This document shows positions 36,928 to 47,632 of a stretch of DNA of 64,000 nt, one piece after another. The notes beneath the pieces are model-generated. The model did not search any database, had not been told where the DNA came from, and was given only the letters and a program-made list of their open reading frames with translations. Both the position numbers and the translations under genes were made by a program. The first letter of the stretch is position 1. Each line of letters starts with the position of its first letter. This stretch comes from Clitopilus passeckerianus (taxonomy: Eukaryota; Basidiomycota; Agaricomycetes; Agaricales; Entolomataceae), in the NCBI GenBank assembly GCA_944990035.1, contig CALYLX010000021.1:1-64000 (forward strand), in the 5' to 3' direction.

Positions 36928-38914
36928 CTACCGCCTCACTTGGGACCGATTGATCTTATCCTCTATCCCCAACAACCGGCAGAACGCTTCTGTCTGTGGG
37001 TTCGGATACCAAGGAGCTGAAGGCGCAACAGTCAATAAACAAAGTCGTTTAAAAATACGACAGAATAACATACGTTGTCTAATACCCCGAGGCATAGTCT
37101 TCCCATCCCCGGGTTTCGCCTCAACAGGAGCAGTCCTTACGAAATTTTGACAGTTCTTGACTTCCCAATTTTCTTCCCCATCTTCGGTGGCACCGGACGC
37201 CGCACGTAGCTTCTTGGGAACGTTCTCCATAACCCACTGCAGCTCTTTTTGTACCAACCGATTTGCTGCTTCTTCCGTGGGCGGGAATGGAATCTGGTTT
37301 CGGGTTGTTGACAGGAATGGTTGGAAGGCGCGGGTGATGGCTAGCCAATGGGGGTCGTAGAATATCATTGGAGGTTGGTCTGATGACTCGGAGGTGGATC
37401 CTGTCGGTTGGTATGTTGAGACGGGAATGGTTGGATCTGAGCCTGGTGGAGGCGGAGTAATATCGACCACCTGGGGTTATAGGTAAGTGGATGTGCGAAG
37501 GTAAGGTGGTAAAGAGAGCGTACCTCCAGGAACTGCCTCCGAGGTATGCACTTGTCGAGTGCCAGGAACCTCGTATTTGGTCGAGACCTCGCAGGCGTAG
37601 GAGCAGGTGGTAGAGCAGCAGCATCCGGCACTGCGGGTGGTTCTTCATCATCCAGTTCTTCGTCCACCACGATTTCGTCGGGATTTGCGGGGGCCGCTGT
37701 TGATGATCCTGCTGCAGAGGTAGATGCTGCAGCTGCAGGAGCATCATCCTCCACGAAATCAATTACAATTTCGTCCGGATTTCCTGGCGTAGCCGAAGGA
37801 CCAGGAGGGGCCGAAAGGTCGTCTTCATCAAAATCAATCACGATTTCGTCGGGGTTCCGCTGGACCATAGGTGGTGGTGGTGCAGCTGCAGTGGGTTGAG
37901 ATATCGAGCCATCCCCTCCGTGCACGACCATCGCCTCGAACCGCACATGCATATGCGCGCTGAACCACCATTCTGGCTTGAGGTGCCTCAGCAGGCCCAT
38001 GAGCGGTTGAGAGCCGAGCTTCCCGTCTTGGACCTCTTGTCTGAAGTATGGCTTGATTTTGAGTAGGGCTTGGAGAGATTGGGCGGGCGTGGGGTGGGAG
38101 GTGCCGAAGGAGGTTATGTCTACGGGCCAGTCGTGTGAGAGGAAGACTTGGGGTGAAGGGAGCTGCAATTGAGGGATAAGTGATAATGGGTGATCAAGTG
38201 GAGAAAATGGCGTACCAAGGATAGTCGACGAATGCAGAACTCTCTTGTGTGGTAGATGCTTCTCATCGTACCCTTGTCGTAAGGCAGTTTCTCGTGTAGA
38301 CCTAGAAAGTAGAGGTCAGTCGCCTGCACGGAGAGCGCTGGGGTGAGTCGTACCGTGTCTGAAGTCGTATTGAGCGAAGATACCAGAGGTACCAGAAATT
38401 CGGATACCGTTGACGATGACGCTGCCTGCGTGCCCGAGGAAGTACAAGTTGGGCGCCAGCCAGCCTCCATGATATCTGGAACAAAAGTTAGCTCAGTCGG
38501 AGCAGCAGCAACATGGTTGACTCACAACTCATGCATGTAATTTGACGCTTCATGATTGCCTCCAATGACAATGGTCAGAAGAGGTGCAACCCTCTCTCCA
38601 GAATAATACCTGGAAGTTAAGCAGAAATCAGCGAGGTTTCAGAACAGCGACTTGGGAAATCCTACTTGTAGAAATCCTTGAGCGCCTTGTATTTATGCGG
38701 GACCGCCATGCATTCTAGATCCGCATAGTTGCGTACGGCTTGGAAGTCGCCACAGATGACAAGAAGGTCGACTTTATATCCATGTTTGGCTTCAAGAGTC
38801 GAGATCTGGGAGTATATGGTGTCTAGGTCTCCGTGACAGCAACCCTCGATAGCAATCTGCAAAATCAAGTTAGCGAGCGTATATGTCCTTTGCAGGAGAT
38901 GTACTTGCCTTCAT
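36928..38914 (-). CDS. DBR1: RNA lariat debranching enzyme
   Basis: A metallophosphoesterase that hydrolyses the 2'-5' bond of excised intron lariats. Motifs in order: [100 protein letters not shown] and [19 protein letters not shown]. The Cys in GCCHGD is the DBR1-specific replacement of a metal-binding Asp. The first intron (38857-38908) lies after codon 2 and uses a GC donor (AAG|GCAAGT). Between the catalytic domain and the C-terminal region is an insert in which the segment NPDEIVIDF recurs three times. The C-terminal domain ([14 protein letters not shown]...[13 protein letters not shown]) is complete. It diverges from the zinc-finger gene. Confidence 0.95.
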
Positions 38915-39573
38915 AGCTCAGTTATATTGTCAGATGCTTGACGGTACGATCGTCCAGATTGCCAAAGGTTCGACCTAAGCCAGCTTTAAACATTGTGGTG
39001 GTTCAGGAGTCATGTTTGCTCATGTTGATCGGTCGGGTCACCGGCTCCGCTCCGGTGCTGGACATTCTGGTGCTACCCTGACTTTAAGGTTATCTTCGAC
39101 TACAGTACCCACCTCCATGAGAAGCCCGCCGTGTTTTGCACAACAACAGTCATATATCAGCGCTTTCCGACTGAGTCCAGAAGGCAGAGTTTTGTGGTTT
39201 GATGGTAGTGAGCTGGAGGTCCAGAAATCTCTCCACATCGGCTTCCAATTCGTTACTGTCAGTGTAACGAGAATTCCAACCAGAGGTTCCTGAAGTACGG
39301 AGGAGACGCGGAATATTCATAACCCTATGGGATGTCGTAAGACTCGAGAACCTTGTGGGATATTCTCGACGTTCTAGGCTCTGGACAATGGGCTATTCTG
39401 TCGGGGCTTGCACTACGACAAGGTCTTGCGCATATAACTTGCTTTTGAACATGACGTAGTAGTTCATACAGGACCAGACCTAGTATAAAAGCCTGGCGTT
39501 CGTGATTTTTGCTCGCTCCTCTCCCTATTTCTCTCCTGCAGACTTGCCGATCTTCGAGTTTTCGCTGATACCC
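38915..39573. other. divergent promoter region, DBR1 / zinc-finger gene
   Basis: 660 bases between two divergently transcribed genes. The short frames on both strands do not resemble proteins. Likely holds both promoters. Confidence 0.4.
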
Positions 39574-40541
39574 ATGGCCTCTGAGGGTGACGGGCCCGTC
39601 AAAGATATCACCTTTCGGTATCGTTTCCCTTCTGTGGGTGTCGTTCATTTCTTTATACTCAATGCGGCTCCGTCCAGATGCGTACGGCACATAGAACACG
39701 AAAGGCCTTTCTACGTCTTCTCCCTCTTTGGGATTTTGCCCATGTGTATTCTGGAGGAAACCTTCGGAGGAAAAGTAGAATATAACTGCCCATTCTGCTC
39801 AAAGGGACGCAAAAAAGACGCTATATCCCTCCAGGTAGAGATTTACATAACTGAATGCGTCTCACTAACTTCCTTCTCCATAGGCTCATCTCAATGAAAC
39901 CCATACTAGGCGTTGGTTTACTGAGCGGCAGAATCGTTCTACTAAGGATACGTTTTCCATCAACACCACATGTCCTCTGTGCAACCATAGAGGCTGTAAA
40001 TGCGACTACAGGTAAATCCTTTATCCTATCTCCCGAGTCCCCAAGACGTGTCTAATAATATTCAAGTTGTGAAACCCACAGGAGGCATGCTACTGAGTGG
40101 CGTCGAGTACACCTTTGGGGCGGTAATATCTGCATTTTGAAAGACGCTGGGGGATGGCTCTGCCCGTTCTGTACCTACTGCAATAGGGAGGAAAAACTCA
40201 TCGAGGTACCTCGCCCCTCGAATTCATTTGAGGCTTCTTTCGGCTCACATTCTTGTCCGACTTTCTAGCTTCATTTTAAACGGAGCCATTCGTTGGACTG
40301 GATTGGTAAACCCATACCATCGATTTCTGGGGATGACGAGGTCATGGGTGCGTATTTTCAGCATTGTAGCTTGTTCTGGCTGATACTTCGTGATTATGGA
40401 AGATTTGACTTCCATGGAGCCTCCCTCCAAGAAGAGGAAGCTTTGAGGAGAAGCTACGGGTTCGCGTTCACGCACGAGGAAGGGCGGACGGAGCTTGTTG
40501 TCGTCGCATTAGTAAATGAGCGTCTGAACGAGGAGTCGTAG
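39574..40541 (+). CDS. protein with three C2H2-like zinc-binding modules
   Basis: Four exons (39574-39834, 39884-40011, 40067-40205, 40269-40541) give an intact 266-residue protein. I do not recognise a named family. It contains three C-x2-C...H-x(2-4)-H modules: CPFCSKGRKK..AHLNETH, CPLCNHRGCK..CETHRRH and CPFCTYCNRE..LHFKRSH. Each module is cut by an intron between its Cys pair and its His pair. The spacing is not that of classical TFIIIA fingers linked by TGEKP; modules are about 50 residues apart. The N-terminus (MASEGDGPVKDITFRYRFPS) and C-terminus (acidic, ELVVVALVNERLNEES) are unrelated to known domains. Nucleic-acid or protein binding is inference. Confidence 0.65.
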
Positions 40542-40790
40542 TTATGTTTCTGTGGCTGTCCAAAATCCAGTTCATTAGAATCGTATGTATGTCATCCACC
40601 TCTGTACGATTTTCTATTCCACTGGTAGCTCTCAAGTACTGTATATTGGTGCCCTAGGATTGGATCTACGAAGATCGATAGTCAAATCATGATACCTTGA
40701 ACCTCAATAATGATTCGTCTACACGAGATTGTACCGTAGTATAGCCCATTCATTTCAGACCTTTTTTAATCGACGCCTACACAATACATG

Positions 40791-42881
40791 TTAATTCGTC
40801 TCCGCCGTAGCATACCCAATATCCACCCCCGACCTCCACTTGCCGCCATATCGTATCGTCGCAAGAAGTAATCTGTTAGGTACCTCATGAGCGACCGATG
40901 CAAATAGTTCCGGGGTGATCAAGACGTACATGCATCCCAAGGCAGCAAGGAAAGCTGAGATGGCGTCCGTCCAAGCTACGCCAATGACTTCTATCATCGG
41001 AAGAACGGCAGCAGTCGATATTGCTAGTAGTGGATTTCGTAGCCCGCTGTTACCCAGGGATGAGAATACCGACTGAAACCACGAAGAGAAATGCATACTG
41101 ATACGCCGCCATAGCCTCAGCGCTACGGTCATGCACAACATCGACGATGTAGGTTGCGCACGGACTCAACGCCATGTCAATCTACACGCCCTCAACTTCA
41201 GTACTGTCATACGCATAGGTTTAAGGCGGAACTTACACCTAGACCATTCACGAAGAGACAGATAATGTTCAGCACTAGTCCAACTCTTCCCGGGACGAAA
41301 GTCGTGATCAATCCCGAGAACAGGAGCGATAGCGGGACCAGCGTTGCTGATGCAAAATAGCTAGCACGTAGACGGTCTTCTGGGTACCAGACACCTCCCC
41401 GCTTTGCTCGCCACTTGACCACGGCTCTATCAGACAGCCGACCTGCTAGCGGTGCTCCAACTAGTGGCGTTCCAGAGATCAGAATACGGCGGTGGAGAGG
41501 CAGGATTGAGAGACTCACTCATATTGCCGATTCCAGATGGAAGGAAGCAAAGTCCGACTATTGCTGGGTCTGTAATTCCATAGCGCTTACCCTTGTTACG
41601 AAGGCTTTCAATGAAAGCAGGACTTAGAAGAGAATATGAGGCGCTTACGATGGTATAGGCCAATGGAACGAGGAGCACTGAAAGGTCAAACAGCGTTGGA
41701 TCATGGAACTTAGAGGCTCGATAACGGATACTGACCGTAGTTCGTAGAGAGTATGGTAAATCCAAGGACGCTCTATGGGGAAAGATTAGAGGTGAGTCCT
41801 TCCCGACGAACGGATACAGATCGTGACGTACCACAGACAGCAAGTTTGGACTTTTGAGAAGTAAGAGGGGTCGCAATGGGTTAATGAAGACGAGCTTGGG
41901 CGAGCCAGACGGAGCAGAGTCGACTCCTCTTGCCCCTGGGTGGCTCGTTTCCGGAAATAGTACGATCATAAGCACGAGAGCGAGGATACTAGCTAGTCCG
42001 AGACCGAGTTGAAGAATCCGCCATGAATAGTATTGTGCGACAAAACCTTGACACGACCATAAGAACTATTCTCAAGCACAACGGTACGTTGTACTCACCA
42101 CCGATGGGAGGAGCTATTGCTGGTCCCAGGCAAATGGCCTAATAGACAGATTAGGCCCTGGATCCTTTAGCTTTGATTAACCAACTGCCTCACCGCGAAG
42201 AATATGCCAATAGCCGTTCCCCGTTCCTCCAATTTGTAAATGTCGCCGATTACACCTGCCCCGACGGACATCCCGGGAGATGCGCCGAGAGCTTGCAGGA
42301 ATCGATATACCATGAGTTCGGGCACCGTCTGAGACAGTGCCACTCCAAAGGATCCCAGACATAGGAGAGGTAGGGACGTCAAGTACGTGGGCCGACGTCC
42401 ATCTGGGCATGATATGAGAGTGAGAAGATGGGGACAACCTAAAGGCACGCACAGTAGGTTGAGTATGTCGCGCCTATCAGAGAGCCAATGCATCCAGCAA
42501 AAATTGACAAGCTAATGGCGAAGCTAACGACAAAGAACAAAACTACTTGTTGACTAGGGTTGAATGGAGGGGAAGGGGAGTATACCGTACCTGACCACGG
42601 TTGGCGTTGTTTTCAAATCCCGAGCGATTTCAGAAATCGATGGTATGAACGATCCAGAGGCAAAAACTATCACAGGGATTGTTAAGGGAATTTGGGCGAG
42701 GAAGTAGAACAAGTCGAAGCTTACGAGGTATAAATGCACACCATGACACTAAAGACACAAGGACGCGCTTCCTCTGCTTTGGAAAGCGGTCGTAGATCAA
42801 GTTGTGTTGCTTTACCGCGTCCGATGCCAGCAAAGGGGTGGCCTCTGAGTCCGAGGCAGTCGAGATCGTAGGAGACGACAT
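40791..42881 (-). CDS. MFS transporter, DHA1 (Tpo/Flu-type drug or polyamine exporter)
   Basis: A proton antiporter family with 12 membrane helices. Splicing about ten introns gives an intact frame from ATG 42881 to 40791. Markers: a Ser/Thr-rich cytoplasmic N-terminus (SSPTISTASDSEATPLL), FASGSFIPSISEIARDL in TM1, the loop motif STYYGRRPTYL, YRFLQALGASPGMSVGAGVI, GPAIAPPIGGFVAQYYSWR, FPETSHPG at the central loop, GNMIGAPLAGRLSDR (a second G..DR loop) and the typical end WTDAISAF...GVDIGYATAETN. Substrate cannot be told from sequence; drugs, polyamines and weak acids are all possible. It is divergent from the alpha/beta hydrolase, which may share regulation. Confidence 0.88.
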
Positions 42882-43504
42882 CGAATCAGATGATGGGCGC
42901 CTGTCAAGTACCACTGAGAGCTCGAATGCTGATACATCTCTTTTCTACTGGCCGAAACCCGGTCCATGATTGCCAGGTTTGACTCGATGAAATGACTGGA
43001 GTCCAAGTTGACCTTTGCGGAATAGCTTCGGAAAATGCCAAACAAGCCTCAATAACGCGTCCTCCAATTCGAGCGAGTGTCGAATTTTGGGTTGGTCAAA
43101 CACAAGGTTGATAGGAATCGGTACACGTCCGCAGAAGAAGAGGACAGGATGATTTGACGAGGAAAGTGACCTCTGGGCAAGATTTGAGAAAACTTTCGTG
43201 CGTTAGCCGTTCAAAAGTACAAGTCGCGGGGGTAAATGCTGCAATGACTCTCAAGCCTCAAGCGAATTAACGTGGTGAGCGCTTGAATTTGGAATTCGGG
43301 CCGGCGGTCAAGGACAGGATTGTGCGATTACATAATCGACACCCTTCAGAATCAGCCGCTTCTAGGTTGACGGTCCTTGTCACTTCGCCACATGTAGCTG
43401 CTTCTCTGGACCCAGCTTAGCAAGGGAATCTTTGTTACCGACAGCAAAGGCATCAGTGCAACGCCTTGGCGTGGTATCCAAAAGCTTTGCGTTCGTTTCG
43501 AATC
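42882..43504. other. divergent promoter region, MFS transporter / alpha-beta hydrolase
   Basis: 620 bases with no supported gene. The MFS frame stays open a little upstream of 42881, so an earlier start is possible. Confidence 0.4.
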
Positions 43505-44851
43505 ATGGCAGCCAACATGACGATTACGCCGTTTGCCTTTGACTTTGGGAGCAAACAAGGCCCAGACGTGCTCAAGATTACGGCTAAGCGGTACAGGAAA
43601 CTAGGGCTCACCGATGAGCATGGCTTCACTCTCATTTTTACGCACAACGTCGGAGCACGTATGTTGATGTTTCCAAGTCTGTTGAATAACTAATACCTGG
43701 CGTCCTTGCAGACAAGGAACAATGGGAACCCACAATAGAAAAGCTATTGGAAACCCAAAATCTTGAGAGCAACTCATTTCAAATTAGGGAAGCCTGGTCC
43801 TTTGACTGGCAGACCCACGGAGATGCTGGTATAGTGAACCGAGAGGCTTTCAAGGAACGTCCTCCGGGTGTTAGTAAGTGTGCCACCTGACATCAACTAT
43901 TTCAATCACTGACCACCCAACAACACAGCTATCTATGAATGGGCTGAAGCTATCGCAGCGTTTGTCGGTTCTCCGGAAATGCAAGGTCACAGAATCATTA
44001 TGCTTGGCCACTCGGCTGGGGCAGGCACTATGTACGTATCTCGGCTGGTTATGGTTTCTTATATTACGTTCTGACTATCTAGTTTAGCATCCTCACCACG
44101 AAATATCTACCTAGGCCTCCGCCATATGCTGCTATCGTTCTCGTCGAACCCACGATCGTGGCCAAGGAAATATTCGACCAGGAACTGGAGGAACGCATGT
44201 CTACAATGGACTTTGTGACCCAGGCTACCGCGACCAGGAGGGAGAAGTGGGATAGCCGAGAGATTGCGGAGAAATGGCTTGCGAAACGGTACCCCTGGAA
44301 TACTTGGGATGCTCGAGTATTCAAGGCATTCGTGGTTAGTCGTGTTGCCTGCTTTTCCCTCTGTTTGGCGACACCCCTGACGTTATACCACAGAACCATG
44401 GTCTAGCAGACACTCCAAATGGAGGTGTCATGTTGAAGTGCGACAAGCTCCAAGAAGCAGCATCTTATGCTCCCGAAGGTCACTGGGAAGCGGCGACTAT
44501 CCTCGGACCTGTCAGCCAGCAGGTGCCCACTCATCTTATTTGGGGAACTGCTAACGACGTCGTGTAAGTTACTTTGTCGTTATTCCGAGATGGACTCTCA
44601 CTTACCAGTCTCTTAGACCTGAGTTCATTCAAGACTCGCTCGCGGACACCAAAGAAGGCCGGCATATAGCGTCTATCACTAAAGTGGAAGATACTGGACA
44701 TGCAGTGAGTTTGTATGGGATACGTGACTGCCATTAGTTGACTGACACATACCCCGTCGTGCAGATTGTCCAAGAGAACCCAGACAGTCTAGCATCCGCT
44801 ATAACCCGGATCCTGGGCACGGTGGGACAGCATATTTCAGCCAAACTATAG
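43505..44851 (+). CDS. alpha/beta hydrolase
   Basis: A serine hydrolase fold protein of about 330 residues. The nucleophile elbow is MLGHSAGAGT, the acid is likely Asp in WGTANDVV, and the catalytic His is in VEDTGHAIVQENP. N-terminal strand: GFTLIFTHNVGAHKEQWEP, with the oxyanion-type HNVG motif. Introns after 43657, 43872, 44029, 44335, 44563 and 44705 keep frame throughout. The cap region (EELEERMSTMDFVTQATATR) is helical. Substrate unknown: esterase, epoxide hydrolase and lactonase are all open. Its last exon was copied with the adjacent HAMP gene (remnant at 46234-46312). Intact. Confidence 0.82.
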
Positions 44852-45080
44852 AACTATAGAGCTTTACATGTATCATGATGTTCCGTCGCAAAATTACCCT
44901 TCACAAGTTTGAAGATGTCTGTCACAGATACTGATCTCGACTGCCTTAAGGCATGATTGATCACACGACTACAGATTGCTTCCGCTCGAATCAGTACAAA
45001 CCTCACCGGGCTCTTCTGAGCTACTATTACCACTACGGTCCATCAGGCCCTTTTGAGCTACCACTACCACTACAACCAAC

Positions 45081-46163
45081 ATGGCCACCTCACAGGACGT
45101 GTCGCATACCGTCCTCTCCGTGGAAGAAAGGCTCTTATTTCTCCGAGCAGAGAATGCACTACTCGAGCGAGAGCTGCAGGACTGTAGGTCACAGTTATCC
45201 GCGATAGCTGCGGTGTCTGAGGACGGCATTTTTGGGGATTTGACTCAACGGATTACACCACGATGACTGTCTGGTTCGCAGCAGTAAAAGCTTCAACGAG
45301 ATGCTAGACTCGATTTCAGACTGCACTCAAGAAATTATGCGTAGCTATAAACGTGTCACCTCCGATGATGGGTAATCCCAGTAATGACACAGATCCTTAT
45401 TCCGAAGAACTCACTATCACAGTGTCGCCAGATCTACAGGAACTAGCCTCTGGGCCGGCAGACCGCTCTTAGACTGGCAACTTGGAGGAATCTTGGCAGA
45501 GGTTAAGTCCGCAGTTGGCGTGCGCGCAGTCGACTACACCAGAGTCGTGCGTTCGGTGGCAGAAGTAACGACGGAGGTTGCACGAGGTGATCTCTCTAGC
45601 AAGACGATTTCGGGTGTTCGAAGAGAACCTGAGGCTCTGGAAATGGAGCACGCCGTAAATGAGATGGTTCGCAGGTAAGCGCCACTGTAACTGAGCCGAG
45701 ACTGTGAATTGAAACCTTTGGATAGTCTTCAAGATGTCGTCCATGACCTCGTTGAAACCAGTGGAGGGGTTGGTAATAGAGGTAAATTAGGCGTCCAACT
45801 TATTTCTTCTCAACGGGACGGTGTTTGGGCTCCATTGTATCAGAATGTGAGGTTCTCTTTGCTAGAATATATGTTACTTATGAATTATTTCGCCCCTCCA
45901 GGTTAACAAAATGAGCGCGAATATCACCCAACTTTGTCCGGGCCATAGCAATTGTGATCACCGGTATTGCTCGGGGTGATTTGACCCAAGAACTCGATAT
46001 CGAAGTGGAAGCAGAGATGCACTCACTGAAAATTAGCGTCAACGCATGAGTTCAAAAATTGTCTACTTTTACTCAACAAGCTGAGCGAGCTGTCTGTGGC
46101 GAGGGGCAAGTTGACATCGATAATCTTCAAGGGACCTGGCTCTCTTTGGCGAAGAAGATAAAT
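45081..46163 (+). pseudogene. decayed copy 1 of the HAMP-repeat gene
   Basis: It aligns with the intact copy at 46475-47632 exon by exon: the same coiled-coil start (LSVEERLLFLRAENALLERE), the same HAMP segments (VVRSVAEVTTEVARGDLSSK; LQGTWLSLAKKIN) and the same intron positions. Lesions: an in-frame TGA at 45264-45266 with a short deletion beside it, one extra T at 45933-45935 (actttgtcc against agcttgtcc), and another in-frame TGA at 46046-46048. The final short exon is missing because the duplication joint replaces it. The lesions are mostly not C/G-run losses, unlike those in the first 15 kb, so true decay is more likely. Confidence 0.8.
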
Positions 46164-46233
46164 GTGAGAGGTTTTCCGTACACCCATCGTCGCGTGTTCT
46201 GATCGCTTTGAATTCAGCATTTCTCGTCGTGTA

Positions 46234-46312
46234 GAATGTCCAAGAGCATCCAGACAGTCTAACACGCCATAAGTAGGATCCTGGGCACGATAGAGCAGCC
46301 TAGTTTACATGT
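46234..46312 (+). pseudogene. 3' remnant of the alpha/beta hydrolase gene
   Basis: It matches the last exon of the neighbouring hydrolase: tgtccaagag, agacagtcta and ggatcctgggcac occur in the same order as at 44768-44822, then cttaca-like sequence with atgtattacgatgtttcgtcgca. It lies between the two HAMP copies and has no upstream exons. It is a passenger of the tandem duplication, not a gene. Confidence 0.75.
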
Positions 46313-46474
46313 ATTACGATGTTTCGTCGCAATGTCATCCATTTCGAGTTTGAACTTGGAAGATCTCGTGTGTCATGAATGCTACCTCGAGGCATGGGCG
46401 ATCACAAGACTACAAAATGAATCCGTTCAATCAGCCCATCTCCCTTCCGAGCTACTGCTTCCACGACGACCAAC

Positions 46475-47632
46475 ATGGACACCTCGCAGGATGAATCTTA
46501 TACTATCCTCTCTGTGGAGGAAGAGCTCTTATATCTCCGGGAAGAGAATGCACGACTTCAACGAGAGCTCCAGGACTCTAGGTCGTATATAGAACACGTC
46601 ACTCGTGTCTGCACTGCCGTTATTGAAGGGGACTTGACAAACCGAATTACGGTGAAATCCGAGGAAGAACTTCTGCTTGGATGCAGGACAACCTTCAACG
46701 GGATGCTCGACTTGCTTGCTGACTTTACTCAAGGACTCATTCACAGTTCTCAATCGGTCGGCTCTGATGACGGGTAATCCAGTTCTTGACGGCGAATAAT
46801 AGAAACAACTCACGGTCCATCAGGTGTACAGGGATTCTCGGAGCTGGTATTCCGGCTTGGTCAAGTCAAGGAATCTGGAGAGAAGTTACAAGCTCAGTCA
46901 ATCAGCTTGCATCCACGCATATCAACGTCGTACGTTCAGTGGCAGAAGCAACGATCGCAGTTTCACCAGGGGATCTCTCTCGGATGGTGACTCTGGATCT
47001 TCGAGGAGAGGCCCTAGAAATGAAGCACACCGTGAATGGGATGATTCGTAGGTAAGGTCCATAGTGGCGAAGCTGAGATTGCGAATTGAGGTTTCAGTAT
47101 AGCCTTCAGGATGTCGCTTATGACGTCGTTGAGACAGGAACAAAAGTTGGCACCAGAGGCACGTTAGGTGTCCAACTTGGATCTCCTCAACGGGAGGGTG
47201 TCTGGGCTGAATTATTCCAGAAAGTAAGCCTTTTGATTACAGTATAGCCATCCACGTTACGAAGTGTTTCGCCCCTCCAGGTTGATACAATGAGCACGAC
47301 TATCACCCAGCTTGTCCGAGCCATAGCAATCGTGGTTACTGCTATTGATCGGGGCGACTTCACCCAAGAACTCAATGTCGAGGTGGAGGGAGAGATGCTC
47401 TCACTAAAACTCAGCATCAACTCTATGGTTCAGACACTATCTACCTTTGCTCGAGGAGCTGAGCTCTCTCTCTCTGGCGTCGGAAAGGCCGACGTAGGTG
47501 ATCTACAAGGAACATGGCTCTCTTTGGCGAAGAAGATAAATGTGAGAGCTTTTCGCTTTATTCCCATATACTGTTCATCGCAAGTTCTGACCGCTTCAAA
47601 TTCAGGATTTGGCATCCGGAAGTTCTACATAG
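46475..47632 (+). CDS. kinase-less poly-HAMP protein (group III histidine-kinase-like sensor fragment)
   Basis: Five exons (46475-46773, 46824-47051, 47103-47223, 47281-47541, 47606-47632) give an intact 311-residue soluble protein. Residues 12-36 form a short coiled coil (SVEEELLYLREENARLQREL). Three HAMP-like units follow: about 38-100 (VTRVCTAVIEGDLTNRITV), 132-176 (NVVRSVAEATIAVSPGDL, GEALEMKHTVNGMI) and 218-275 (ITQLVRAIAIVVTAIDRGDF, EGEMLSLKLSINSMVQTLST). They are joined by linkers of the GILG..GIW and GTRGTLG..GVW types. These motifs and linkers are those of the poly-HAMP array of fungal group III (Nik1/Os-1) hybrid histidine kinases. After the third unit (LQGTWLSLAKKIN) the protein ends within ten residues, with no HisKA, ATPase or receiver domain. 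A role as decoy or partner of the full-length kinase is inference. Confidence 0.75.

Larger units (their letters stand above)
44764..47632. repeat. ancient tandem duplication, two units of about 1.4 kb
   Basis: Unit 1 runs from the last exon of the alpha/beta hydrolase through the first HAMP-repeat gene to about 46217. Unit 2 runs from about 46218 to 47632. The two HAMP start codons (45081 and 46475) are offset by 1394 bp. Intron positions and flanking non-coding sequence correspond, for example ggatcctgggcac after each hydrolase end. Divergence is visible throughout, so the event is not recent. Confidence 0.8.

Noticed and set aside
37546..37899. Ala/Gly/Ser-rich plus-strand frame inside DBR1
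   Set aside because: Antisense shadow of the acidic NPDEIV repeat linker of DBR1.
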